NCBI GenBank assembly: GCA_009785395.1
Contig: WQWK01000017.1
Location: 1 to 14,933, forward strand
Direction: 5' to 3'
Source: Conexibacteraceae bacterium
GTDB taxonomy: Bacteria > Actinomycetota > Thermoleophilia > Solirubrobacterales > Solirubrobacteraceae
DNA: 14,933 nucleotides
The translations under genes were made by a program, and so were the position numbers. The notes under the pieces are model-generated. The model saw nothing but the letters and a program-made list of their open reading frames with translations. It did not search any database and was not told the DNA's origin. Positions 6,811-14,231 of the stretch are shown here, piece after piece; the stretch's first letter is position 1; each line of letters begins with the position of its first letter.

Positions 6811-7236
6811 ATGCGGGCACTGGTGCAGCGCGTCACGCGGGCGGCGGTGACGGTCGATGGTGAGACGGTGAGCGAGATCGGCCCAGGGCTGCTCGTGCTG
6901 CTCGGCGTGACCGGCAGCGACACGGATGCGGACGCAGATCGGCTCGCGGCGAAGGTCGCCGCCTTGCGGATCTTCCCGGACGCGGACGGCCGCATGAACG
7001 AGCCGCTGGGAGAGCGCGAGGTCCTGTGCGTCAGCCAGTTCACGCTCTACGGGGACACGCGGCGGGGGAACCGCCCCAGCTACGTGGAGGCGGCTCCGGG
7101 CGCTCACGCCGAGCCGCTCTATGAGCGCTTCTGCGAGAAGCTGCAGGCGCGCCGCGGAGTCTTCGGCGCGTACATGGAGGTCGAGCTTGTCAACGATGGC
7201 CCGGTCACGCTGATGCTGGAGGTCCCGGCCCCTTAG
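6811..7236 (+). CDS. dtd: D-aminoacyl-tRNA deacylase (D-Tyr-tRNA deacylase)
   Basis: This 141-residue enzyme hydrolyses D-aminoacyl-tRNA, and in this family also mischarged glycyl-tRNA(Ala), protecting translation from wrong amino acids. Length and sequence fit bacterial DTD1. The two active-site motifs are present: SQFTLYGD at 75-82, and NDGPVT at 128-133, whose Gly-Pro is the chiral selectivity element contributed across the dimer. The N-terminus [15 protein letters not shown] is canonical and fixes ATG 6811. It lies 14 bp after the GNAT gene with only a weak Shine-Dalgarno. Its TAG stop (7234-7236) overlaps the TAA of the convergent glycosyltransferase gene. Confidence 0.95.
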   Translation: MRALVQRVTRAAVTVDGETVSEIGPGLLVLLGVTGSDTDADADRLAAKVAALRIFPDADGRMNEPLGEREVLCVSQFTLYGDTRRGNRPSYVEAAPGAHAEPLYERFCEKLQARRGVFGAYMEVELVNDGPVTLMLEVPAP

Positions 7237-8189
7237 GCCCGCGCGCCCAGAATCGGCCCCACCCGCCGTGGGGTGCGTGCGGCCGACTCATAGACGTCCC
7301 ACGTCAGCGCGGCCGCGTCCTCCCAGCTCCATGCGTGCGGCTCCGGCGCCGGGCGCCGCGCCGCTTCGGCGCTCCGCACGAGCGCGTCGAGGTCGTTGCA
7401 CGGAAGCAGGTCCGCGCGGCCGTCCAGCACCTCGCGGACGGCCGGCACGTCGCAGGCCGCGACCGGCGTGCCGCAGGCCAGCGCCTCGACCGGCGTGAGC
7501 CCAAAACCCTCGTCCCCGCTCGGGAACACGACCGCGTGCGCGCCGGTGTAGATCGCGGCGAGGTCGTCGTCGGGCACCTCGCCTGTGAGTGTCACTCCGG
7601 GCAGCTCGTGCGCCCAGGGGCCGCTCGGCCCGACCAGCACCAGCGGCAGCGAGCGCTTGCAGCGGGTGAGCTCGGCGATCCGCTTGTGCCGGTCCGGCGT
7701 CTTCAGACCGCCGACCCAGAGCAGGTACTCGTCGGGCAGCGAGTAGCGCGTGCGCACCGCAGCGACCTCGGTGGCGGCACGCGGATGGAAGACCCGGGCG
7801 GCAGCCTCCGGGATCACCTCGATGCGTTCGGACGGGATCGCGAGCGCGAGCATCACCTCGTCGGCGACCACCCTCGTCGGCACGATCACGCGCACCGCGC
7901 GCTGGGCCGCGAGATGCCGCAACCGCATCCTCAGACCGCGGCGCAGCCGCTCACCGGGATGCTTGAGCGCGATCAGGTCGTGCAAGGTGACCACCATCGG
8001 CACCGGCGAGTGCAGCAAAGCGCCCTCGAGCCAGGGCGAGTGGTAGACGGCGGCGTGATCGCCATTCGGCTCGTGGGTCTCGATCAGGCTCCCGCGACCC
8101 GCGGCGACGAGCGCGTCCATCAGAGAGCGGGTATAACGGCCGATCCCGCGGCTGTCCTTGCGTGCGCGACTGTCGAAGGCGACATTCAT
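7233..8189 (-). CDS. GT4-type glycosyltransferase (GT-B fold)
   Basis: From ATG 8189 this is a 318-residue cytoplasmic or membrane-associated retaining glycosyltransferase. The N-terminal acceptor domain begins [20 protein letters not shown], the usual GT4 opening with a Gly-rich turn. The C-terminal nucleotide-sugar domain starts near YLLWVGGL (155-162). The EX7E signature is complete: E227 in DEGFGLTP and E235 in [10 protein letters not shown]. Mannosyl- or rhamnosyl-type transfer is common in this group, but donor and acceptor cannot be read from the sequence. A GTG at 8207 would add six residues; ATG 8189 fits the family better. The gene is divergent from the glycosidase-like gene and close to the epimerase and rmlC genes, which suggests surface polysaccharide synthesis. 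Its stop overlaps that of dtd. Confidence 0.88.
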   Translation of the reverse strand: MNVAFDSRARKDSRGIGRYTRSLMDALVAAGRGSLIETHEPNGDHAAVYHSPWLEGALLHSPVPMVVTLHDLIALKHPGERLRRGLRMRLRHLAAQRAVRVIVPTRVVADEVMLALAIPSERIEVIPEAAARVFHPRAATEVAAVRTRYSLPDEYLLWVGGLKTPDRHKRIAELTRCKRSLPLVLVGPSGPWAHELPGVTLTGEVPDDDLAAIYTGAHAVVFPSGDEGFGLTPVEALACGTPVAACDVPAVREVLDGRADLLPCNDLDALVRSAEAARRPAPEPHAWSWEDAAALTWDVYESAARTPRRVGPILGARA

Positions 8190-8304
8190 AAGGCCGTGGC
8201 AGCGCACTGTATACGCTGACGAGCCCCTGCATGCCCATATGTATGGGATCTGTATAAGCGAGCCTTATCGGGGCCTGAAGTGACGCCTTCTAACATCGGG
8301 CCGC
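8190..8304. promoter_or_regulatory. Divergent promoter region between glycosyltransferase and glycosidase-like genes
   Basis: These 115 bp serve two outward-facing genes. TATAAG at 8253-8258 is a candidate plus-strand -10 element about 47 bp before the ATG at 8305. On the minus strand TATACA (8213-8208) could be the -10 for the glycosyltransferase, giving a very short leader. Neither has a good TTGACA-like -35 at 17 bp, so an activator or another sigma factor may be involved. A palindrome lies between the two candidate elements. Confidence 0.4.
8234..8247. promoter_or_regulatory. Perfect 14-bp inverted repeat, candidate operator
   Basis: The sequence cccata-tg-tatggg has perfect 6-bp arms and a 2-base centre. 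It lies just upstream of the candidate plus-strand -10 (8253-8258) and upstream of the candidate minus-strand -10 (8208-8213), where a dimeric regulator could affect both genes. It is AT-richer than its surroundings. It is a single site of modest length, so the assignment is tentative. Confidence 0.35.
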
Positions 8305-9381
8305 ATGCGACGCCGTATCTCCCGTGTCGCCGCGCTCGCGGTCGTGCTGGCCGGTGTTTCGGCGGCGCTCGCGCCCGCTGGCGCAAGCGCCTTTCAGAAG
8401 GCGGTCTGGGGGCCGATGACCTACCGCGGCGTCAACCAGTTCCCGCTGTACAGGGCGCTCGGCGCGCGGATCTATGAGACCTCGCTGGACTGGTCTCAGG
8501 TCGCGGCGACCCAACCGCAGCACCCCTCGATCCCGAGTGATCCGGCTTACACCTGGCCTGCGACGGTGACGCAGGAGATCAACGAGGCACAGCGGTTCGG
8601 GATGCGGGTGCTGCTCCAGGTCGGCAACGCGCCCGCATGGGCGAACGGCGGCCATCAGGGCGACGGCTGGGCGCCGAAGGACCCGCAGGACTACGCCAAC
8701 TTCGTCCAGGCGGCATCGCGCGAGTACCCGAAGGTGCACATGTGGATGGTCTGGGACGAGCCCACCCGCAGGGGCAACTTCCGCCCGGAGACTCCCGCCC
8801 TCTCAACACAGACGCGGCTCACATCCGCGCAGGCCGCGGCGCCGCACCGCTACGCGCAGATCCTCGACGCCGCCTACCGGGTGCTCAAGCGCGGGAGCCA
8901 GGCCAACCTCGTGATCGGGGGAGGCACCTACACCGGCGGGCTGATCGATACGCAGCTGTGGATGGAGAACCTCAGGCTGCCGGACGGCAGGCCGCCGCGG
9001 ATGGACATGTACGGCCACGACCCGTTCAGCTATACGCGGCCGCAGTTCGGCGCGACGCCGTCCAGCTTCGGCGAGGTGCAGTTCTCGGATCTGCCGCGGC
9101 TGGAATCGTGGACCAGAACCTACCTCGGCCACCCGATGCCGCTGTTCCTGTCGCAGTTCTGCGTTCCGACCGCACCCGACCACACGTTCAACTTCTACGT
9201 CAACAGCCCCAGCATCGCCGCCACCTGGGTCAAGGACGCATTGGCCGCCTCGCGTCACGCGGGCTACATCTACTCGCTCGGCTGGTCCCAGGTGCATGAC
9301 GACCTGCCGGCCAACTCCTGCGGCCTGATTCAGGAGAATGGTCAGCGCAAGCCTGACTATTACGCGTTCGCGAACAACTGA
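8305..9381 (+). CDS. Secreted clan-A (GH39/GH5-like) glycoside hydrolase homologue, probably lacking its nucleophile
   Basis: This 358-residue exported protein has a signal peptide: MRRRISR, hydrophobic residues 8-24, and AGASA with likely cleavage after residue 29. The rest looks like a TIM-barrel glycosidase. The strand-4 acid/base motif reads MWMVWDEP (146-153), so E152 is kept but the usual preceding Asn is Asp151. At strand 7, where a TE(F/Y)G-like nucleophile is expected, the sequence is LFLSQFCVPT (280-289): Gln284, codon CAG at 9154-9156. The end, SCGLIQENGQRKPDYYAF (338-355), matches the family's usual C-terminus, supporting the alignment. Cys286 and Cys339 may form a disulfide. Loss of the nucleophile suggests a carbohydrate-binding pseudoenzyme or an altered mechanism. 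ATG 8305 is the only start after the in-frame TGA at 8281. The substrate is unknown. Confidence 0.75.
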   Translation: MRRRISRVAALAVVLAGVSAALAPAGASAFQKAVWGPMTYRGVNQFPLYRALGARIYETSLDWSQVAATQPQHPSIPSDPAYTWPATVTQEINEAQRFGMRVLLQVGNAPAWANGGHQGDGWAPKDPQDYANFVQAASREYPKVHMWMVWDEPTRRGNFRPETPALSTQTRLTSAQAAAPHRYAQILDAAYRVLKRGSQANLVIGGGTYTGGLIDTQLWMENLRLPDGRPPRMDMYGHDPFSYTRPQFGATPSSFGEVQFSDLPRLESWTRTYLGHPMPLFLSQFCVPTAPDHTFNFYVNSPSIAATWVKDALAASRHAGYIYSLGWSQVHDDLPANSCGLIQENGQRKPDYYAFANN

Positions 9382-9385
9382 CACC

Positions 9386-9415
9386 CGTCCTCGTGCCGAG
9401 CGCGGCACGAGGACG
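9386..9415 (+). terminator. Strong 13-bp hairpin after the glycosidase-like gene
   Basis: The arms cgtcctcgtgccg (9386-9398) and cggcacgaggacg (9403-9415) are perfect complements around an agcg loop, starting 5 bp after the TGA. No T-run follows, so this may be a U-less actinobacterial terminator or a message-stabilising structure. The epimerase Shine-Dalgarno (aggagggg, 9417-9424) begins directly after it, so it may also separate expression of the two genes. Confidence 0.55.
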
Positions 9416-9426
9416 CAGGAGGGGAC

Positions 9427-10365
9427 ATGAATTGCATGGTGACCGGCGGCGCGGGTTTCATCGGGTCGAACCTGGTCGATGCGCTGGTCGCGCGCGGCGA
9501 CCGGGTCACGGTGCTCGACAACCTCTCGACCGGCAAGCGCGCCAATCTCGATGGCGCCATCGCGGCCGGTGCGCAGCTGCACGTGCTGGACACGCGCGAC
9601 GCCGGCGCGCTGCTCGAGCTGTTCGCCCAGGTGCGCCCGGAGCTGGTTTTTCACCTCGCCGCCCAGATCGACGTGCGCCACTCGGTCGAGGACCCGGCGA
9701 ACGACGCCTCGATCAACATCCTGGGGACGATCAACGTGCTCGCTGCCGCCCAGGCGTGCGGCACCAGGCGCGTCGTGGACACCTCGACCGGCGGCGGGCT
9801 CTATGGCGACGCCGAGCTGCTGCCGACGCCGGAGGACTACCCGATCCGCCCGCTCGCTCCCTACGGTCAGAGCAAGCTGGCGGCGGAGGGCTACTGCGGG
9901 CTGTACGCGCGGCTGCACGGGCTCTCCACCGTGTCGCTGCGCTACGGCAACGTCTACGGGCCGCGCCAGGACGTCCACGGCGAGGCCGGGGTCGTCGCCA
10001 TCTTCTGCGGCTGTCTGCTCGACGGCCGCACCCCACATGTGTTCGGCGACGGACGCCAGACGCGCGACTGGGTCGACGTGGCCGACGTCGTGCACGCCAA
10101 CCTGCTCGCCGCCGACGCTGATCTCACCGGCCCGTTCAACATCGCCGGCGGCGAGGAGACCTCGGTGCTCGACCTCGTCGACGCCCTGCGCGAGGTCGGC
10201 GCCGCCCGCGGGCTCACGTTGCCAGATCCCGAGTTCCTGCCCGAGCGACCCGGCGAGGTCAGCCGCAGCTGTCTGGACGTCTCGCGGGCGCGGGATGAGC
10301 TCGGCTGGGCTCCGGCGGTGAGCCTGCGGGCGGGCCTCGAGCAGATTCTCGCGGGCCTGCTCTAG
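9427..10365 (+). CDS. NAD-dependent sugar-nucleotide epimerase/dehydratase (extended SDR, GalE-like)
   Basis: This 312-residue cytoplasmic enzyme should act on a UDP- or dTDP-sugar. The Rossmann motif TGGAGFIG is at 6-13, D31 in VLDNLSTGK binds the NAD ribose, and HLAAQ is at 76-80. The catalytic triad is present as T121 (in DTSTGGGLYG), Y146 and K150 (APYGQSK). RYGNVYGPRQD and VFGDGRQTRDWVDVADVV are typical of UDP-glucose 4-epimerase and dTDP-glucose 4,6-dehydratase relatives. The catalytic site has Ser-Thr-Gly-Gly and lacks the T-D-E motif expected of an RmlB dehydratase, so epimerase is favoured. The start at ATG 9427 has a strong Shine-Dalgarno (aggagggg). rmlC follows after 11 bp, so the product may feed deoxysugar or surface glycan synthesis. 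The exact substrate is not determined. Confidence 0.85.
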   Translation: MNCMVTGGAGFIGSNLVDALVARGDRVTVLDNLSTGKRANLDGAIAAGAQLHVLDTRDAGALLELFAQVRPELVFHLAAQIDVRHSVEDPANDASINILGTINVLAAAQACGTRRVVDTSTGGGLYGDAELLPTPEDYPIRPLAPYGQSKLAAEGYCGLYARLHGLSTVSLRYGNVYGPRQDVHGEAGVVAIFCGCLLDGRTPHVFGDGRQTRDWVDVADVVHANLLAADADLTGPFNIAGGEETSVLDLVDALREVGAARGLTLPDPEFLPERPGEVSRSCLDVSRARDELGWAPAVSLRAGLEQILAGLL

Positions 10366-10376
10366 ATTCCCGCGTC

Positions 10377-10925
10377 GTGAAGGTGATTGAGGCGCGTCTG
10401 GAAGGCGTGAAGATCATCGAGCCGGTCGTCCATGGCGACGAACGCGGCTTCTTTGTCGAGACGTTCCGCGCGGAGGCGCTTGCCGCGGCCGCGATCGAGC
10501 CCGAGTTCGTTCAGGACAACCACTCCCGCTCACGGCGCGGGATCGTCCGCGGCATGCACTTCCAGCCTGGGCAGGCGAAGCTCGTGCGCTGCGCCCGGGG
10601 CGCGATCTTTGACGTGGTCGTCGATATCCGCAGCGCCTCGCCCACATTCGGGCGGTGGGAGGGGTACGAGCTCGACGACGAGTCCCATCACCAGCTGTAT
10701 GTGCCCGACGGCTTCGCCCACGGGTTCTGCGTGCTCAGCGACGTCGCGGACGTCACCTACAAGGTCACGAGCTACTACGACGCGACGGCTGAGTCCGGCT
10801 TTCGCTACAGCGATCCCGAGGTCGGGATCGAGTGGCCGATCGCGGCCGACCAGCTGATCGCGTCCGCGCGTGACCTGGGCGCGCCGACGCTTTCCGAGCT
10901 CAATTCCTCGCCGCCGTTCACATAA
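10377..10925 (+). CDS. rmlC: dTDP-4-dehydrorhamnose 3,5-epimerase (RmlC family)
   Basis: This 182-residue cupin converts dTDP-4-dehydro-6-deoxyglucose to dTDP-4-dehydrorhamnose, the third step of dTDP-L-rhamnose synthesis. Family marks are DERGFFVETF at 21-30, RGIVRGMHFQ at 54-63 with the catalytic H61, QLYVPDGFAHGFCVL at 106-120, and YKVTSYYDATAESGFRYSDP with Y134 as the likely proton-donor tyrosine, followed by IEWPI. The length fits RmlC. The start is GTG 10377, 11 bp after the epimerase stop. RmlA, RmlB and RmlD are not in the window, so the pathway must be completed elsewhere, or this is a related 3- or 3,5-epimerase for another deoxysugar. Confidence 0.9.
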   Translation: MKVIEARLEGVKIIEPVVHGDERGFFVETFRAEALAAAAIEPEFVQDNHSRSRRGIVRGMHFQPGQAKLVRCARGAIFDVVVDIRSASPTFGRWEGYELDDESHHQLYVPDGFAHGFCVLSDVADVTYKVTSYYDATAESGFRYSDPEVGIEWPIAADQLIASARDLGAPTLSELNSSPPFT

Positions 10926-10944
10926 TCTCGTAGGATCCGGTGTG

Positions 10945-11916
10945 ATGCGCAGGAGGTTGGAGGTAAACGAAGATCAGTTCCGCAAGGTCACGTACCTGGC
11001 ACTGGCGGCACTGACGCTGATCGTTTTCACCGGCGCGGCGGTGCGCCTGACCGATTCGGGCCTCGGCTGCCCGACGTGGCCGCGCTGCTACGGGCACGTT
11101 TACCCGCCGCTGGCCCTGCATCCGCTGATCGAGTTCGGCAACCGGGCGATCTCCGGCCTGGTCGGCGTGGTCGTGGCGCTGGTGTTCGTGCTGTCGTTCA
11201 CACGCAAGCCGTTCCGCAGGGACCTGATGTGGCTGTCACTCGCGCTCCCGCTCGGGGTCGTCGCGCAGGCTGTGCTGGGCGGCTTCACGGTGCGCGAGAA
11301 GCTCGCGCCCGGGTTCGTGATGTCGCACTTCCTGCTGTCGATGGTGATCCTGATCTTCGCCTTCTGGTTGGCATGGCGGGCCACCTACCCGCAGGGCGCG
11401 CGGCCGCGGACCAAGGATCGGGCGCTTGTCTGGTCGGTCAGAGGGCTTTCGGTCCTGTGCGCGATCACCCTGTTCGCCGGCACGGCGGCGACCGCCGCGG
11501 GTCCGCATTCGGGCGGCCTCGTCGGCCAGCACATCAAGCGCCTGACGATCGAGGGCCCCGACACTCTGCAATGGGCCGTGCACCAGCACGCGACGATCGC
11601 GGCCGTCTTCGGGGTGCTGACGATCCTTGTCTGGCTGCTCAAGCGCAGCCGCGGCGGGGAGCTCGATCCGCTCGAGCCGCTGACCGTGCTCGGCATCCTG
11701 CTGGCCGCTCAGGGCCTTGTGGGCGCGGTGCAATTCGAGCTCAAGCTGCCGGGTGAGATGGTCTGGGTGCACGTCGTGCTCGCGACCATCACCTGGCTCG
11801 TTTCGCTATGGGCGGTGGCAGTGGAAGGCCGGATCGGAGAACCCGAACCGGTGGACACAGGCGAGTCAATCGCTACGATCGTGGCCGAATGGTCACAGAG
11901 CGTTCCAGCCAGCTGA
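10945..11916 (+). CDS. ctaA: Heme A synthase (COX15/CtaA family)
   Basis: This 323-residue polytopic membrane protein oxidises the C8 methyl of heme O to a formyl group, giving heme A for aa3-type cytochrome oxidase. About eight hydrophobic segments are visible. The first loop has the Cys pair GCPTWPRC (C42, C48) seen in CtaA. Conserved His residues are H128 (MSHFLLS), H213/H215 (VHQHATIA) and H276 (VHVVLATI). The first-helix motif reads IEFGNR (62-67), keeping Glu63 but with Asn66 where Bacillus CtaA has a heme-ligand His. ATG 10945 is preferred: it has aggatc upstream at 8-9 bp spacing and removes a non-family Arg-rich extension that overlaps rmlC. It begins 19 bp after rmlC, and its end overlaps the response regulator by 28 bp. 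No CtaB is present in the window. Confidence 0.9.
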   Translation: MRRRLEVNEDQFRKVTYLALAALTLIVFTGAAVRLTDSGLGCPTWPRCYGHVYPPLALHPLIEFGNRAISGLVGVVVALVFVLSFTRKPFRRDLMWLSLALPLGVVAQAVLGGFTVREKLAPGFVMSHFLLSMVILIFAFWLAWRATYPQGARPRTKDRALVWSVRGLSVLCAITLFAGTAATAAGPHSGGLVGQHIKRLTIEGPDTLQWAVHQHATIAAVFGVLTILVWLLKRSRGGELDPLEPLTVLGILLAAQGLVGAVQFELKLPGEMVWVHVVLATITWLVSLWAVAVEGRIGEPEPVDTGESIATIVAEWSQSVPAS

Positions 11917-12632
11917 CTAACGGGACCAACGAAACCGACGCTTCGTTGAGCATCCTCGTCGTCGACGACGAGTCGGATCTGCGCGAGATGCTGACCCGCT
12001 CGTTCTCACGCGAGGGCCATCAGGTGACGGCCGTGGCCGGCGGCCGCGAGGCGATCGACCGCGCCAGCGCCGAGCACTTCGACATCGTCCTGCTCGATAT
12101 CGCACTCGGTCCGGGGCCTGACGGATACGAGGTCTGCCGCACGCTGCGCGCGCGCCGCAACGTCGTGCCGATCATCATGCTGACGGCGCTCGACTCCGAG
12201 GCCGACGCCGTGCTCGGGCTCGAGGCCGGCGGTGACGACTACGTCACCAAGCCGTTCGGGTTGGCCGAGCTGCGCAGCCGCATCCGGGCCGTGCTGCGGC
12301 GGACGGGCGCCCGCGGCACGATGGGCTCGGACGTGCTGAGCGTCGGCCCGATCACGCTCGACCGTTCGCGTCGCGAGGTTACCTTCGAGTCCCAGCCGGT
12401 GCGGCTGACGTTCAGCGAGTTCGAGCTGCTCGACGCGCTGATGACCGATCCGGGGCGCCTGCTGAACCGCCAGGAGCTGCTGCGCGCGATCTGGGGTGAC
12501 AGCGCCTACCGCGACCCTCGCGCGATCGACGTGCACATCCGTCACCTGCGGGAGAAGCTCGAGCCGGAGCCCGACAAGCCGAAGTACATCCTCACAGTAC
12601 GCGGTGCCGGCTACCGGCTCGGCGGCTCGTGA
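11889..12632 (+). CDS. OmpR/PhoB-family response regulator
   Basis: This 247-residue cytoplasmic DNA-binding regulator should be phosphorylated by the kinase encoded next. The receiver domain (about 20-138) has acidic D26-D27 (VVDDE), phosphoacceptor D70 (IVLLDIALG), T99 (IMLTA) and K121 (YVTKPF). The winged-helix Trans_reg_C domain (about 148-245) has TFSEFELLDALM, the recognition region DPRAIDVHIRHLREKLE and the closing VRGAGYRL. ATG 11889 overlaps the ctaA end by 28 bp and leaves a roughly 20-residue unstructured leader; no clear Shine-Dalgarno is seen, so translation may depend on ctaA. An in-frame codon at 11808 gives a longer, Arg-rich and non-family extension. The kinase starts 27 bp downstream. 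Target genes cannot be told from the sequence. Confidence 0.93.
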   Translation: MVTERSSQLTNGTNETDASLSILVVDDESDLREMLTRSFSREGHQVTAVAGGREAIDRASAEHFDIVLLDIALGPGPDGYEVCRTLRARRNVVPIIMLTALDSEADAVLGLEAGGDDYVTKPFGLAELRSRIRAVLRRTGARGTMGSDVLSVGPITLDRSRREVTFESQPVRLTFSEFELLDALMTDPGRLLNRQELLRAIWGDSAYRDPRAIDVHIRHLREKLEPEPDKPKYILTVRGAGYRLGGS

Positions 12633-12659
12633 GGTGAAAGTGCCCGCCCGGAGGCACTG

Positions 12660-14222
12660 ATGCTGCTGGCGCGTTTGCGCTGGAGCGCCTTCGGGCTTCG
12701 TGGTCGGATCGTCGGGGCCGTGATCGTGACCACGGCCATCAGCCTCGGGGTCGCGGCCCTGGTGCTGCTGCCGCAGCTGGAGAGCTCGCTCAAGAACGCC
12801 GCGCAGAAGACGCTCACGAAAGAGGTCGCGGACGCGAAGGTCGATCTGACGAGCCTCGCGCACATTCCCTACTGGCTGATCCCGGAGGCCTGCGTCGCGC
12901 CCCCGCACAGCACGCTCGCGCAGCAGGCCAACGAGGCGTCCACGGAGCTGAGCAGGGCGATAATCGACCTGGGACGGCGGCTCGGGACCAGCAACGTCAC
13001 GCTGATCGGCCACGTCGACGGTCAGGGCAACGGCCGGGTGATCGTGCCCGGTGGCTGCCAGTCCCCGCAGCTCACCCCCGGCAACGAGATCGGCGAGCTG
13101 AGCGACATCCAGCAGGCCTATCAGCACGGGCAGCCGCACCTCACATTCGGCAACGTCGCGAACCAGCCGGTGGTGCGAGCCGCGATCCCGCTCAACGCCT
13201 ACCGGCATGGCTCGGACGCGGTGCTGGCGGTGCGCAAGTCGATCGATGAGATCCAGCCGTCCGTCCAGGCGGTGCGGCGTGCATTCGAGATCGCGGCGCT
13301 GGTAGCGATCCTGCTGACGATGCTGCTCGCGATCCCGCTGGCCGGCACGCTCGTCAGCCGCCTGCAGCGCCTGCGGCAGGCGGCGCTGCAACTGGCGATC
13401 GGCGGCAGCGTCGCGGCCTTCCCGGCTGACCGGGCGCGCGACGAGGTCGGCGACCTGGCGCGCTCATTCGCGATCATGCAGCGGCGCCTGCTGCAGCAGG
13501 AGGAGGCGCGGCGCGCGTTCGTCGCGACCGCGTCGCACGAGTTGCGCACGCCCCTGGCTTCGCTCGAGGGCATGCTCGAGCTGCTCGCCGAGGACTTCCA
13601 GGCCGGGGACCTCGACATCGACGACGCGTCCGCGCTGCTGCACCGCGCCCGCGCCCAGTCGCGGCGCCTGTCGCGGCTCGCCGCCGACCTGCTCGACCTC
13701 AGCCGCATCGACGCCGAGATCAGCCTCCGCTCGGAGCCGATCGAGCTCGGCGAGCTCGGTCGTGCTGTGCTGGCCGAGTTCGAGCTGGCCAGTGCCGGCC
13801 GCGGCGTGCGCGTCAAGCTGACCGAGGACCGCGCCCCCGCCTGGGCGCTCGCCGACCCCGGCAGCGTTGCGCGGATCCTGCGGATCCTGCTTGACAACGC
13901 GCTGCGCGTGGCCCCGCGAGACACGGAGATCAGGGTCGAGGTGCGCTCCCGGCCGGAGCCGACGCTGATCGTCAGCGACCAGGGTCCCGGCGTCGCGCAG
14001 GAGGAGCGCGCGTTGATCTTCGAACGCTTCAAGCGCGGCAGCGAGACGGGCGGCGAGGCCGGCTTCGGGCTCGGCCTCGCGATTGGGCGCGAGCTCGCGC
14101 AGCGGATGGGGGGCTCGCTGGTGCTCGCGGACACCGACGGCCCCGGCGCCACGTTCATGCTGCGGCTGCAGCCGACCGAGGCGCCGTCCACGGATCCGAT
14201 TGCGAGCGCAGCGGGCGTGTAG
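12660..14222 (+). CDS. Membrane sensor histidine kinase (HAMP-HisKA-HATPase)
   Basis: This 520-residue kinase pairs with the preceding regulator. A membrane segment at about 17-38 and another at 209-231 enclose an extracytoplasmic sensor region of about 170 residues, which I do not recognise and which holds two Cys (C78, C133). A HAMP linker follows (about 230-280, with DEVGDLARSF). The dimerisation/phosphoacceptor site is ATASHELRTPLA with H293. The ATP-binding domain has N-box LLDNALRVAP (N413), DQGPGVA (D440; G1), IFERFKRG (F-box) and GFGLGLAI (G2). All catalytic motifs are intact. ATG 12660 has ggagg at 12650-12654, a good spacing. The dedA gene begins 9 bp after its stop. The signal is unknown; position next to ctaA makes a respiratory or redox cue possible but unproven. 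Confidence 0.93.
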   Translation: MLLARLRWSAFGLRGRIVGAVIVTTAISLGVAALVLLPQLESSLKNAAQKTLTKEVADAKVDLTSLAHIPYWLIPEACVAPPHSTLAQQANEASTELSRAIIDLGRRLGTSNVTLIGHVDGQGNGRVIVPGGCQSPQLTPGNEIGELSDIQQAYQHGQPHLTFGNVANQPVVRAAIPLNAYRHGSDAVLAVRKSIDEIQPSVQAVRRAFEIAALVAILLTMLLAIPLAGTLVSRLQRLRQAALQLAIGGSVAAFPADRARDEVGDLARSFAIMQRRLLQQEEARRAFVATASHELRTPLASLEGMLELLAEDFQAGDLDIDDASALLHRARAQSRRLSRLAADLLDLSRIDAEISLRSEPIELGELGRAVLAEFELASAGRGVRVKLTEDRAPAWALADPGSVARILRILLDNALRVAPRDTEIRVEVRSRPEPTLIVSDQGPGVAQEERALIFERFKRGSETGGEAGFGLGLAIGRELAQRMGGSLVLADTDGPGATFMLRLQPTEAPSTDPIASAAGV

Positions 14223-14231
14223 CCTGCGCGG

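Noticed and set aside
8803..10095. Open frame of 430 codons on the minus strand
   Set aside because: It runs across the glycosidase-like/epimerase gene boundary on the wrong strand and encodes no recognisable domain; it is a shadow of the plus-strand genes.
10870..10944. Longer N-terminus of heme A synthase
   Set aside because: It overlaps rmlC, is Arg-rich, and is unnecessary given ATG 10945 with a reasonable Shine-Dalgarno.
12006..13391. Open frame of 461 codons on the minus strand across the regulator and kinase genes
   Set aside because: It lies opposite two genes with intact two-component motifs. The product is rich in Arg, Gln, His and Asp without domain structure.
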